Origin: Pokkaliibacter plantistimulans | GTDB lineage: Bacteria > Pseudomonadota > Gammaproteobacteria > Pseudomonadales > Balneatricaceae | DNA: 64,000 nucleotides | Direction of reading: 5' to 3' | Assembly: GCF_003194385.1 (NCBI RefSeq) | Contig: NZ_LAPT01000021.1 | Location: forward strand, 1-64,000 | Part shown: piece by piece, positions 50,130 through 58,518 of the stretch | How the letters are laid out: the number at the start of each line of letters is the position of its first letter | Position numbering within the stretch: the first letter of the stretch is position 1 | Notes under the pieces: generated by a model | Told to the model about the DNA's origin: nothing | The model's database searches: none | Seen by the model: only the letters and a program-made list of their open reading frames with translations | Program-made: the position numbers and the translations under genes

Positions 50130-51181
50130 CAGAACGCTTCCGGTTCAGTGTTGTCAGCTAACATTCCCGGTAGTAACACACTGCTGATCTGTACCCCCAG
50201 GCGGCCTTCCACCTCGACCAGCTCGCCCCGGGCGACAGGCTGATGGCGATGATAAAGGGTGGCATAGCCCAGCGGTTCACCGGTCGCTATCAGTACGTTG
50301 CCTACCTGCAGCTGGCCAAGTTCTTTCAGCGTCATGGCGATCTGTCCTGCTTGTAGAGTCAGGGTGACAGGTGCATCACTCTCAAGCAGTGCGTCATGAA
50401 CGCTGGACGGTGCGTTGTCATCGTATTGGTCGTACATGGATTGATCTTCTGCGGTGACTTCACTCAGATAAGTGATCTGGTAGGCGGGCAGGGTTCCTTC
50501 CTCGACATAAGCCAGTTGCAGACGCTTTCCTCCCAGTTGTACCGAACCTTCGCCATGAACCGTAAAGAACGGTGTTGTGGGTAGCAGAATATCGCCCGCA
50601 CACAGTCTGCTGATCTGAGTCGCTTGTAGCGTTAACGTGCCCAGTAACAGCGGACAGCTGCATTGCAGCGATGACAGGTCAAGCCGGGAAAGCGGTTGCC
50701 ATGGGCCGCGGTCAAGCAGCTGGTCCAGCGTCGAATCCGGCAGGGCAACAAGCAGCTGGCCGCTGCTCTCTGCAAACTGCCAGCTCAGTACATAGCAGGG
50801 CGAAGTGGGCGGCGGCGAAGCAACCGGCAGCAGATGCCCGAACAGGGCTCGGGCAGCGGGGCACAGTAACTGGTTGTAGAGCTGCAGATACCAGGGCGCT
50901 TCTGAGCTAGTGGATTCCGCCGTGGTGCTGGCAAAAGGGGCTGCTGATAGCTGATTGAGAAAGCGCTCGGCTTGAGTTCGCGCCAGACGCATCGGGCCGA
51001 TGCCTGTGAGCACGTCCAGCCAGTCGCTCTCAGCGCTTTCCGGCGCCAGACTCAGGGTCAGGCTGCCCATCACTCCATCAATGGCCGCAAACTTCAGCTT
51101 GCGGCCATGACCCAGCTGTCGGCTGCGTAGCGCCTGTTGCAGCGATACGGTGCGCAGAGAGGCCAGCAGACTAGTCGTCAT
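50129..51181 (-). CDS. sctQ: Type III secretion C-ring protein SctQ (HrcQ), undivided
   Basis: This 350-residue protein ends in a SpoA/FliN domain ([30 protein letters not shown], then [27 protein letters not shown]). An N-terminal part contains a second SpoA-like region near [15 protein letters not shown]. SctQ makes the cytoplasmic sorting platform. In Pseudomonas syringae it is split into HrcQA and HrcQB; here one frame covers both. It overlaps sctP by 11 bases. Confidence 0.88.
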   Translation of the reverse strand: MTTSLLASLRTVSLQQALRSRQLGHGRKLKFAAIDGVMGSLTLSLAPESAESDWLDVLTGIGPMRLARTQAERFLNQLSAAPFASTTAESTSSEAPWYLQLYNQLLCPAARALFGHLLPVASPPPTSPCYVLSWQFAESSGQLLVALPDSTLDQLLDRGPWQPLSRLDLSSLQCSCPLLLGTLTLQATQISRLCAGDILLPTTPFFTVHGEGSVQLGGKRLQLAYVEEGTLPAYQITYLSEVTAEDQSMYDQYDDNAPSSVHDALLESDAPVTLTLQAGQIAMTLKELGQLQVGNVLIATGEPLGYATLYHRHQPVARGELVEVEGRLGVQISSVLLPGMLADNTEPEAF

Positions 51182-51698
51182 AGTCAGTGTCCTCGCGCAG
51201 AAATAGTCCCAGCGTCACAGGCCGACCAAGGCGTTCGCTGAGACGCTGGCTGATATGCGGGTGAGTTCTGCGTGCGTAGGCGAGTGCAGCCGGTTGCAGA
51301 AAGGTCAGGTCAATCTGCCATTCATCAGCAGACTGGCAGGCATTGAGTTGTACTTCACCCAGATGCGGCAGCAGCAAGGTGCATTCAATACTGTCAGGCG
51401 GTAAAGGCCCAAGCTGGTCAGCGATATGGTTTTCCAGTGTCGTCAGCACCAACGGTTGTTGTTGCCAGTCGCTGGATATGCAGTGCTGTGCGGTCTGTAC
51501 TTTCTCTTCCTGAGGAAAAGGAGTAGTGACCGCGAGCGAAGCGAACAGCATCGCATCTGCACTGCTGAACGTTTCTTGCGGTGAAATGGGCTCATCAGTG
51601 GTGGATGAATCGCTGGCATGAGCAGCACGGAAGGTCGGTAGCTCCTGCTGCTGAGAAGGTCGGGCCTGGGCTTCATGGTTACTGAAGGTCGGTGTCAT
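51171..51698 (-). CDS. sctP: Type III secretion substrate-specificity protein SctP (HrpP)
   Basis: This 175-residue protein has a low-complexity Ser/Gln/Thr-rich N-terminal half and a C-terminal domain (IECTLLLPHLGEVQLNACQ, DLTFLQPAALAYARR) of the FliK/YscP/HrpP T3S4 type. SctP proteins control needle or pilus length and the substrate switch with SctU. Assignment rests on the C-terminal pattern, length and the O-P-Q gene order. Confidence 0.78.
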   Translation of the reverse strand: MTPTFSNHEAQARPSQQQELPTFRAAHASDSSTTDEPISPQETFSSADAMLFASLAVTTPFPQEEKVQTAQHCISSDWQQQPLVLTTLENHIADQLGPLPPDSIECTLLLPHLGEVQLNACQSADEWQIDLTFLQPAALAYARRTHPHISQRLSERLGRPVTLGLFLREDTDYDD

Positions 51699-52162
51699 GT
51701 GGCCTCCTCAAGTTCATGGGTGAATATCTGCAGGCGTTCGTTTTCCAGCTGTAATACGTCTACCTGCCGCTTTGCCTGTTGTACCTTTTCCTGCTGTTGC
51801 TCCAGTGCCAGATGCAGTTCATTCAGCTCACGATTGATATCTTCCAGGTCGCGCAGCAATTGCTTTTCCTTGCCCATCCAGTCCTTCAGGGCTTCGTGGC
51901 TGATACTGCGTGACTGGTGCTCGGCAGCCAGCGTGGCACGCCGTTGCAGATGTTCTTCACGGCGCTGCTGTAGCTGCACTTCCTTCTCGTCTATGCGGCG
52001 CTGAATCTCTGCCAGGGCCTGTCTGGCACGGCGCCAGTGACGCTCGCTGGTATGCAGGCGATGGGCACGGATGGGTGTGAGTACCTTGAGATTGGCTTTG
52101 AGGGTGGCCAGTTCCGGGTCGGTCGGCGTGCTCTCTTCGCTGATAAACCTAGAACGGCGCAT
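51695..52162 (-). CDS. sctO: Type III secretion stalk protein SctO (HrpO)
   Basis: This 155-residue protein is almost wholly an alpha-helical coiled coil rich in Arg, Glu and Gln (for example RRARQALAEIQRRIDEKEVQ). Small coiled-coil proteins at this position are FliJ/YscO/HrpO, the stalk that joins the ATPase to SctV. It overlaps sctN by 14 bases and sctP by 4. Homology by sequence is weak; synteny carries the call. Confidence 0.8.
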   Translation of the reverse strand: MRRSRFISEESTPTDPELATLKANLKVLTPIRAHRLHTSERHWRRARQALAEIQRRIDEKEVQLQQRREEHLQRRATLAAEHQSRSISHEALKDWMGKEKQLLRDLEDINRELNELHLALEQQQEKVQQAKRQVDVLQLENERLQIFTHELEEAT

Positions 52163-53504
52163 GGCTGCTCAACTGCTGCAGAACATGCAGGGTTTCGTCG
52201 TAGTGCGTGGGGTCATGCATGTCTTGCTGCAGAAAGCGATTGATGTCGCCCTGCAGGGCGACGGCAGCATCGGTGACCGGATCGTGCCCCTGCTCGTATT
52301 CGCCCAGGCGGATAAGCATTTCGACTTCTTTATAAGCGGACATCAGATTGCGCAATTTGCCTGCGGCCTGAATATGGGGACGCTCGGTGACGTTGGTCAT
52401 GGTGCGGCTGATACTGCCAAGGACATCGATAGCGGGGTAATGATTTTTCTCGGCCAGCTTGCGTGACAGGATGATATGGCCATCAAGCAATGAGCGCACT
52501 TCGTCAGCCACCGGGTCACCGGCGATCACGTCGCCTTCAATCAGGACAGTGTAGAGCGCAGTAATGGAGCCCGCGCCTTCCATATTGCCTGCCCGCTCCA
52601 CCAGCCTTGGTAGCATGGTGTACACCGAGGGTGGGAAGCCTCCACGGCCGGGAGGCTCGCCTGCTGCAAGGCCTATTTCACGCTGGGCGCGGGCAAAGCG
52701 GGTGAGGGAGTCGATCAGCAGCAACACCCGCTTACCCTGAGCACGAAAGCCTTCGGCAATGGCGGTCGCGGTAGAAGCCGCCCGGGCACGTTCCATACTG
52801 GTACGGTCGGATGTCGAGCACACCAGAATGGCACGCTGACGCAGCTCGTCATCAAGCTCATGGTCGAGAAACTCCCTCAGCTCCCGACCTCGCTCACCAA
52901 TCAGGCCAAACACGATGACATCACAAGGCATGTTGCGCGCCAGCTCTGCCAGCAGGGTGGTCTTGCCGCAGCCTGCGCCGGCAAAAACGCCAATACGTTG
53001 TCCTTCACCGATGGTCAGCAGGCCATCAATGGCCCGCACGCCTGTCGGCATCGGCGAGCTGATACGGGGGCGCTGCGTTGGTGCCAGAGCGTCAGCAATC
53101 ACTGGGTAGGTAAATTCATCACGCTCCAGAGTGAAGGCTTCTGATGGCCCCTGCAGATGACGACCGAAACCGTCGAGTACGCAACCGAGCAGGCTGTCAT
53201 TAATACGAATGCGATGTTCCTGATAGTAGGGCGTTATACGGGCGCCCGCCTCGATGCCGTCCAGCGCGCCCAGCGCCGATAGCAACGCCGTGCTGTCACT
53301 AAAGCCGACGATTTCCGCCAGAACCTGTTTGTCGTCCTGACCTTCAATACTGCACAAGTCACCGATACGGGCGAAGGGCAGGCGGCTTTCCAGCAGGATG
53401 CCATTGACCTGTACCACCTTGCCCTGTACCTCCACTGCATTGACCCGAGCCAGACGCTGCTGCTGGCGCTGAGCCCAGGCGCGCAGCTGTGCGGGACATG
53501 ACAT
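52149..53504 (-). CDS. sctN: Type III secretion ATPase SctN (HrcN)
   Basis: This 451-residue F1-like ATPase unfolds and feeds substrates. Walker A is GVFAGAGCGKTTLL and Walker B VLLLIDSLTRFARAQRE. IGERGRELREF, GEPPGRGGFPPSVYTMLPRLVERAG and DEVRSLLDGHIILSRKLAEKNHYPAIDVL mark the T3SS/FliI family. HrcN and FliI of P. syringae have been reported to bind c-di-GMP, which matters given the GGDEF genes beside it. Its start overlaps the sctD stop. Confidence 0.95.
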   Translation of the reverse strand: MSCPAQLRAWAQRQQQRLARVNAVEVQGKVVQVNGILLESRLPFARIGDLCSIEGQDDKQVLAEIVGFSDSTALLSALGALDGIEAGARITPYYQEHRIRINDSLLGCVLDGFGRHLQGPSEAFTLERDEFTYPVIADALAPTQRPRISSPMPTGVRAIDGLLTIGEGQRIGVFAGAGCGKTTLLAELARNMPCDVIVFGLIGERGRELREFLDHELDDELRQRAILVCSTSDRTSMERARAASTATAIAEGFRAQGKRVLLLIDSLTRFARAQREIGLAAGEPPGRGGFPPSVYTMLPRLVERAGNMEGAGSITALYTVLIEGDVIAGDPVADEVRSLLDGHIILSRKLAEKNHYPAIDVLGSISRTMTNVTERPHIQAAGKLRNLMSAYKEVEMLIRLGEYEQGHDPVTDAAVALQGDINRFLQQDMHDPTHYDETLHVLQQLSSHAPF

Positions 53505-54388
53505 TACCAGGTGACCTCGTAATCCTGCTTGCCTTTGAAGGTGACCTTGCTGGCCTCAATCGAGACCAGACGGATGCCGTCCAGCTCATCCCCCACGAAC
53601 AGACGTCGGCCATCGCTGGTAACTACATGTCCCATGGGGCCGGACGTGATCTGTACGATCTCGAACGGTAACGTGAGTGACAGGGTGCTGATCTGATTAT
53701 CGACCAGCAGGGGGGTGGTAAAGCGCTTCTGAAAGCGGCTGAGCATACGCTTGACGAGATCCTGTTCGTCGCGGCTGAGTGCCCCCGTCAGCAGTACCTG
53801 CTGGCCATGCACCCTGACTTTGACCTTGTCGCCCAGTTCCCGGTCATTAAGCATCTGCTTCAGTTGCTGTTCGACATCCGTCGAGGATGAGAGCGACATC
53901 TTGTTACTTGCGTTCTGGCTATTCACTGCTGGCCGCTCTGGTGCGGGGGAGAGTGCTGCCCAGGTGCTGGTGGCGACAATGGCTGCCGCACTGAGAAAGC
54001 CCAGTACAAAGGGAACAACCGAGCGTCGGGCCTGGACGGGGGCCGTAGCTACCGGATTGGTGGCGGCAATAGGCTCATCATCTTCGACTGGCCAGGGGGT
54101 ATTGGCATCCACTACGGTCAGCCAGATACCGTTGATGGCAAATGCCACATTGGCGCCCAGTGCTTCGATACTTTCCAGTCGGTGCCCTTCGGCATCAGTG
54201 ACCTTGCCCTGCAGCGCTGTCAACGCCCAGTTGCCTTCCTGCCATTGCAGACGGCAATGCTCGGGTTTGATGCCTGGATCAAACAGCACCAGATCGGCAT
54301 TTTCATCGGCACCGATGAGCCACTGTTCGCCAATCAAAGGTAAGGCAGCGCCACGATGTAAGCCGGTAAGAACACGTAATTCATACAT
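53504..54388 (-). CDS. sctD: Type III secretion inner-ring protein SctD (HrpQ)
   Basis: From Met 54388 the protein is 294 residues. It has a cytoplasmic FHA-like beta domain (MYELRVLTGLHRGAALPL, IGADENADLVLFDPGIKPEHC), one transmembrane helix (VPFVLGFLSAAAIVATSTWA) near residue 125, and a periplasmic part with ring-building alpha/beta folds. That architecture is YscD/HrpQ. The 140-base gap upstream, to the GGDEF gene, is unusually long for this operon; the ORF can be extended to 54496 but the added residues look unrelated. Confidence 0.85.
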   Translation of the reverse strand: MYELRVLTGLHRGAALPLIGEQWLIGADENADLVLFDPGIKPEHCRLQWQEGNWALTALQGKVTDAEGHRLESIEALGANVAFAINGIWLTVVDANTPWPVEDDEPIAATNPVATAPVQARRSVVPFVLGFLSAAAIVATSTWAALSPAPERPAVNSQNASNKMSLSSSTDVEQQLKQMLNDRELGDKVKVRVHGQQVLLTGALSRDEQDLVKRMLSRFQKRFTTPLLVDNQISTLSLTLPFEIVQITSGPMGHVVTSDGRRLFVGDELDGIRLVSIEASKVTFKGKQDYEVTW

Positions 54389-54528
54389 GATGACTGTCCC
54401 TGTGACTGCGCCCTTAGGGCATGTCAGGTGGTCATAAAACACATTGCTGGTTTGCCCTGTTATGCAGAAGCCAGGGCGGGTAAGACTCTGTGCCACTCAG
54501 TGATGCGGCAACTGAGTGCCTTTGCTGC

Positions 54529-55680
54529 TTAAGTGGGCTGCCCGGCAGTGGAGTTCCCGCTGAAGTGTGGATAGCCGATGCGATCACGGCCTTGCTCCTT
54601 GGCGGAGGTCAGGGTGCCAGCCGCTCTGGACAATAACGAGCGCAGGTCATCGCGGCTGGTGAGGGTAGCGACACCGATGCTCACCGTCAGACTCACTGCT
54701 TCGCCGGAAAAGTTGAACTTCTGCTCAGCCACGCGCGAGCGCAGCTTCTCGGCCACCAGTAAGGCGGTGTCGGCAGGTGAGTTTTTCAGCAGTACGATGA
54801 ACTCATCGCCGTTCCAGCGACAGAGAATATCGGACGCACGCAACGTGGTACGTAACAGCGAGGAAAGGTGCTTGAGCAGGGTATCGCCAGCGTGGGTGCC
54901 GTAATTCAGATTGACTCTGGCAAACAGGTCAAGGTTGATCAGCAGTACCGACAACTCTTCCTTGGTGCGTTTGGCCTCCTTCAGCCCCTGACTGGCCAGT
55001 AGTTCAAAGCCGCGGCGATTGGGGAGCGTGGTGAGCGGATCAATGATGGACTGCGCCAGACTCTGGCGCTGCCACTCTTGCAGTGCTTTGTTACTGATAC
55101 GCCAGACCAGCAGCACCAGAACGATGCCTGCCAGTGTCAGCATATAGGCAGGCGAGCTGAGGTCGCTGTACCAGCTGGGTGCGCTCATATCTGCAATGGC
55201 AATCAGGCGACCATTGTCCAGCAGCCGGGCAACCAGCAGGTGTTTGCCATCGTGATCCTGATAGTTGGCGTCAGGAGCGCCCTGTGCCAGCTGTTCCACC
55301 GCACTTTTCAGGCCCGGCAGCTGCTCTAGTGATTGGCCGCGCTGGGTTTGCATCGGGCCGCCTTGCGGGCCCGTCGCCAGCAGATGTCCCACGGCGTCAA
55401 TGATATAGAGGTTGCAGTTCAGGCTTTGCAGCACCTGCGTTTGCAGGGTGGTGAGAAAGGCATAGTCATGAGTCAGGTCAGTGGACGCAGACGGCTGGCG
55501 GAGGTGAGGTTCCATGGCCTGTTCCAGCAACCATGCCGACATGTGCAGATGTTTGCTCATCTCTTCACTGTTCTGCTCATGTTCACGCTGCACAAGGCTC
55601 CAGCTCAGGGCAACAAAACACACCAGCAGCAGAGCGGCCAGTTTGAGGGGCAGGGTGGAGGATGAGCGAGCAGAGGGCAT
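54529..55680 (-). CDS. Membrane GGDEF protein with degenerate active site, inside the T3SS operon
   Basis: From Met 55680 the protein is 383 residues. It has two transmembrane helices (LKLAALLLVCFVALSWSL near 12-30; AYMLTLAGIVLVLLVW near 175) flanking a periplasmic sensor-like segment. A GGDEF domain follows, recognised by DPLTTLPNRRGFE. The signature is NGDEF instead of GGDEF. The usual D-x-D-x-FK-x-x-ND region reads NLDLFARVNLNYG, so the first metal-binding Asp and the Lys are lost. An inhibitory-site RxxD (RASD) is intact five residues before NGDEF. It probably binds c-di-GMP rather than making it. It sits between sctV and sctD. Confidence 0.85.
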   Translation of the reverse strand: MPSARSSSTLPLKLAALLLVCFVALSWSLVQREHEQNSEEMSKHLHMSAWLLEQAMEPHLRQPSASTDLTHDYAFLTTLQTQVLQSLNCNLYIIDAVGHLLATGPQGGPMQTQRGQSLEQLPGLKSAVEQLAQGAPDANYQDHDGKHLLVARLLDNGRLIAIADMSAPSWYSDLSSPAYMLTLAGIVLVLLVWRISNKALQEWQRQSLAQSIIDPLTTLPNRRGFELLASQGLKEAKRTKEELSVLLINLDLFARVNLNYGTHAGDTLLKHLSSLLRTTLRASDILCRWNGDEFIVLLKNSPADTALLVAEKLRSRVAEQKFNFSGEAVSLTVSIGVATLTSRDDLRSLLSRAAGTLTSAKEQGRDRIGYPHFSGNSTAGQPT

Positions 55681-55702
55681 AGGCAGGTCTAATCCATAGT
55701 CT

Positions 55703-57802
55703 TCAGGCTTCAAGTGAGATGCGTCCCAGTACGTTGACTTGTGAAGTACTTTGTAGCTCAGAAAACGACAGCACGGGGACATGGTTGAACTCATCCTGCA
55801 GCAGGTTACGCAGAATCCGGCGAAGATCCTGTGCTACCAGCAGGATGGGTTTGGGCGCGGCGAGTACCGGGAAGGCTTCACGTAACTGCTGCACCAGCAT
55901 ATGGCTGGCTTCCTGTGACAGTGCAAAGAACGACTCGGTCTGGGTCTGGCGCAGCGAGTCGCGCAATAGCTCTTCGGTTTCTGGCGTCAGCAGCCATACA
56001 TGCATACCGGTCTGCGTGCTGTACTGATGGCATATCTGGGCTTTGAGGCTGATGCGGATAAAGTCCGTCAATGCACCCACATCACGCTCATACTGACCGT
56101 GCTCAATTAGGGCTTCAGCGATAGGCCGAATGGCACGCAGTGGAATGCTTTCTGCCGCCAGACGCTGAAGTACGGCAGCAAAGCGCGAAGTGGGCACCAC
56201 GCGCTGCAGCTCCTGCGCCAGTTCTGGCTGTTCGGCTTCCACCCAGCTGAGAATGGCCTTAGCTTCCTGCAGCCCGATGAACTGGGGGCCGGTTGCAAAG
56301 AACAGACGCTCCAGGCGTTCTATCACCAGTGTGGCGGGGGTAATAGGGTTCAGTTCTGTTGACTGTGCCAGCGCATGGCTGGCGGGATACCAGAACCAGC
56401 GTTCTTCGTCACGGTCCAGCCTGCCTTCCTCTCCCTCTGCCTGCTGCTGCTCAGACAGCAGGCTGCGATCTATGGCAACGCGATCTGGCGCGTAAGTCGC
56501 TTTGAGCGTGGGCACTTCATAGACACAGAAGCGGAACTCGTCCTCCGCCAGCTCTTCGTTATAGTCGATGTCGAAGGACGGTAGAGTGATGCCGTACTGG
56601 TTAACGATGCGGTTGCGGCAGCGGCGTGACAGGCGGATCAGCTCTACGGTGAAGGGATCATTTGGTGTGCTGCGACAGGGGGGGAACTGCAGCATGTAGG
56701 CGCGTGCCGGATTGAAACGACGGATATCTTCATCACCATTCATCTCCGGTGGGGTGTCTGCCGAAAGCCGATTCGCTTCGCGCATTTGTTGGATGCGCTT
56801 GGCTTTGAACAGCTGGAAGATGCCGCTGGCCAGCGACAGGCTGGCGAGAATGGTGAAGATGGTGGTGGGCATCCCCGGTAGCAGAGCAAAACCGAGCATG
56901 CCGAAGGAGGCTATGATCCAGGCTTTGGGCTGGCTGGTGATCTGTTCAGCCATCTCCCGGCCGATGTTGGCATCCAGCGCCTGATTGTCTGGTGCTACAC
57001 GGGTAATGATCATACCTGCCGTCAGCGAGATCAGCAGCGCAGGAATCTGGGCAATCAGGCCATCACCGATCGTCAGCACCGAGTACAGATGCATCGACTC
57101 GGCAGCCGTCATGTCGTGCTGCAGGGTGCCGACGGCAAAGCCGCCAATCAGGTTGATGGAGACAATCACCAGACCGGCAATGGCGTCCCCTTTGACGAAT
57201 TTCATTGCACCGTCCATGGCGCCAAACAGCTGACTTTCCTTACCTAACTGTTCACGACGAAAGCGTGCGTCACGGGCATCGATCAGACCTGCACGCAGAT
57301 CACTGTCGATTGACATCTGCTTGCCAGGCATGGCATCCAGTGTGAAACGTGCCGCCACCTCCGCTACACGTTCGGAGCCTTTGGTAATGACCAGAAAGTT
57401 CACCACGGTCAAAATCAGGAAGATGACCAGACCCACCGCCAGATTGCCACCGACCACAAAGTTACCGAAGGCCTCAACGATATCTCCGGCGTCCTGCTCC
57501 AGCAGAATCAGGCGGGTAGTGGAGATCGATAGCGCCAGCCGGAACATGGTGGTGAGAAGCAGAACGGCAGGAAAGGAGGAAAACGCCAGTGGGCCGGGCA
57601 GATACATGGCCAGGGCAATCAGCAGTGATGACAAGCTGATGTTGATGGCAATCAGCACATCCACCAGCCCGGTGGGCAGCGGGATGATCATCATGAATAC
57701 GATGGCGATGACGAAGGCGGCACCGACGACTTCGGAGCGTTTCATCGCACTGATGGCGATACGATTCAACAGCAAAAATAACTGGTTCATCAACGAGTCC
57801 AC
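55703..57802 (-). CDS. sctV: Type III secretion export gate SctV (HrcV)
   Basis: This 699-residue FlhA/LcrD-family protein has about eight N-terminal helices, the FHIPEP-region equivalent near TLDAMPGKQMSIDSDLRAGLID (core GKQMSIDSDLRAG) and a large C-terminal cytoplasmic domain that forms the nonameric ring receiving chaperone-substrate complexes. An alternative Met lies at 57790. The gap to the preceding GNAT gene is 60 bases and to the next GGDEF gene 22. Confidence 0.95.
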   Translation of the reverse strand: MDSLMNQLFLLLNRIAISAMKRSEVVGAAFVIAIVFMMIIPLPTGLVDVLIAINISLSSLLIALAMYLPGPLAFSSFPAVLLLTTMFRLALSISTTRLILLEQDAGDIVEAFGNFVVGGNLAVGLVIFLILTVVNFLVITKGSERVAEVAARFTLDAMPGKQMSIDSDLRAGLIDARDARFRREQLGKESQLFGAMDGAMKFVKGDAIAGLVIVSINLIGGFAVGTLQHDMTAAESMHLYSVLTIGDGLIAQIPALLISLTAGMIITRVAPDNQALDANIGREMAEQITSQPKAWIIASFGMLGFALLPGMPTTIFTILASLSLASGIFQLFKAKRIQQMREANRLSADTPPEMNGDEDIRRFNPARAYMLQFPPCRSTPNDPFTVELIRLSRRCRNRIVNQYGITLPSFDIDYNEELAEDEFRFCVYEVPTLKATYAPDRVAIDRSLLSEQQQAEGEEGRLDRDEERWFWYPASHALAQSTELNPITPATLVIERLERLFFATGPQFIGLQEAKAILSWVEAEQPELAQELQRVVPTSRFAAVLQRLAAESIPLRAIRPIAEALIEHGQYERDVGALTDFIRISLKAQICHQYSTQTGMHVWLLTPETEELLRDSLRQTQTESFFALSQEASHMLVQQLREAFPVLAAPKPILLVAQDLRRILRNLLQDEFNHVPVLSFSELQSTSQVNVLGRISLEA

Positions 57803-57862
57803 GAGTGTTCAGCGCAGGCTGAGACCGGATGGGTGCAGGGTGATGTACGGATCAGGCACGGA

Positions 57863-58486
57863 TCACACCGGCGAGGAGCAGGGCCGTACAGCTTCTGAGT
57901 GGTGAGGTGCTGGCAGTGGTTCCGCGCTGTAGGGTAGTGGACGCGACAGCTTCAGCTCGAATTCCGTCTTGTATTCGACGGTGAAGCCATAGCGTTGATA
58001 GAGCTGTAATGCAGGATTGTTCTTATACACATCCAGCGCGATAGAGCGGCAGCCAGCCTGACTGCACGTATGCAGCACGCGCTCCAGTAACAGGGCGCCC
58101 AGCCCCTGACCCTGGGCGAGGGGGGAAAGCTGCAGATCCCACAGCAGCGCCGAATGCACATTGAAATGCAGCCGCACCAGCCCGATACGAACTTCATTGT
58201 TGTCGCTGAGGGCAAAGGGCTGCAGCGCAATATTAGGTGGTAACTGGGCGAAACGTTCGTCATCACGGGCAACGACCACCATGCTGTTATAGGTCTGTTG
58301 CCAGTAGTGAAGGAACAGCTCCTCACTCCATTTCACTCCAGCCTGAGTGTAATAGCTAAGCATGTTCGCGCGAGTGAGGCTGGAGGCGAAGGCAAGATCG
58401 TTGTCACAGGCATTCCTTAGTCGTGCCAGAGCACGAAGGGGGCTGTGCGATGCTGGGCGGGAGGTGCTGATTTGGCTGTTGGACAT
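57863..58486 (-). CDS. GNAT-family acetyltransferase embedded in the T3SS operon
   Basis: This 207-residue protein has the acetyl-CoA motif A LSPLAQGQGLGALLLERVLH and the motif B ending NPALQLYQRYGFTVEYKTEF, a standard GNAT C-terminal half. The N-terminal 20 residues are Ser/Pro-rich. It lies between sctW and sctV on the same strand, gaps 32 and 60 bases. No gene of this kind is part of known hrpJ operons that I can recall. It may modify a secretion component or regulator, or be an effector; neither is shown. Confidence 0.8.
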   Translation of the reverse strand: MSNSQISTSRPASHSPLRALARLRNACDNDLAFASSLTRANMLSYYTQAGVKWSEELFLHYWQQTYNSMVVVARDDERFAQLPPNIALQPFALSDNNEVRIGLVRLHFNVHSALLWDLQLSPLAQGQGLGALLLERVLHTCSQAGCRSIALDVYKNNPALQLYQRYGFTVEYKTEFELKLSRPLPYSAEPLPAPHHSEAVRPCSSPV

Positions 58487-58518
58487 GTCAGTATCGTTCA
58501 GTGAGATGATGGCGGTTG

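Noticed and set aside
54427..54454. hrp-box-like CAGGTGG...GGTTTG upstream of sctD (minus strand)
   Set aside because: Spacing of 17 bases and two consensus mismatches; too weak to call.
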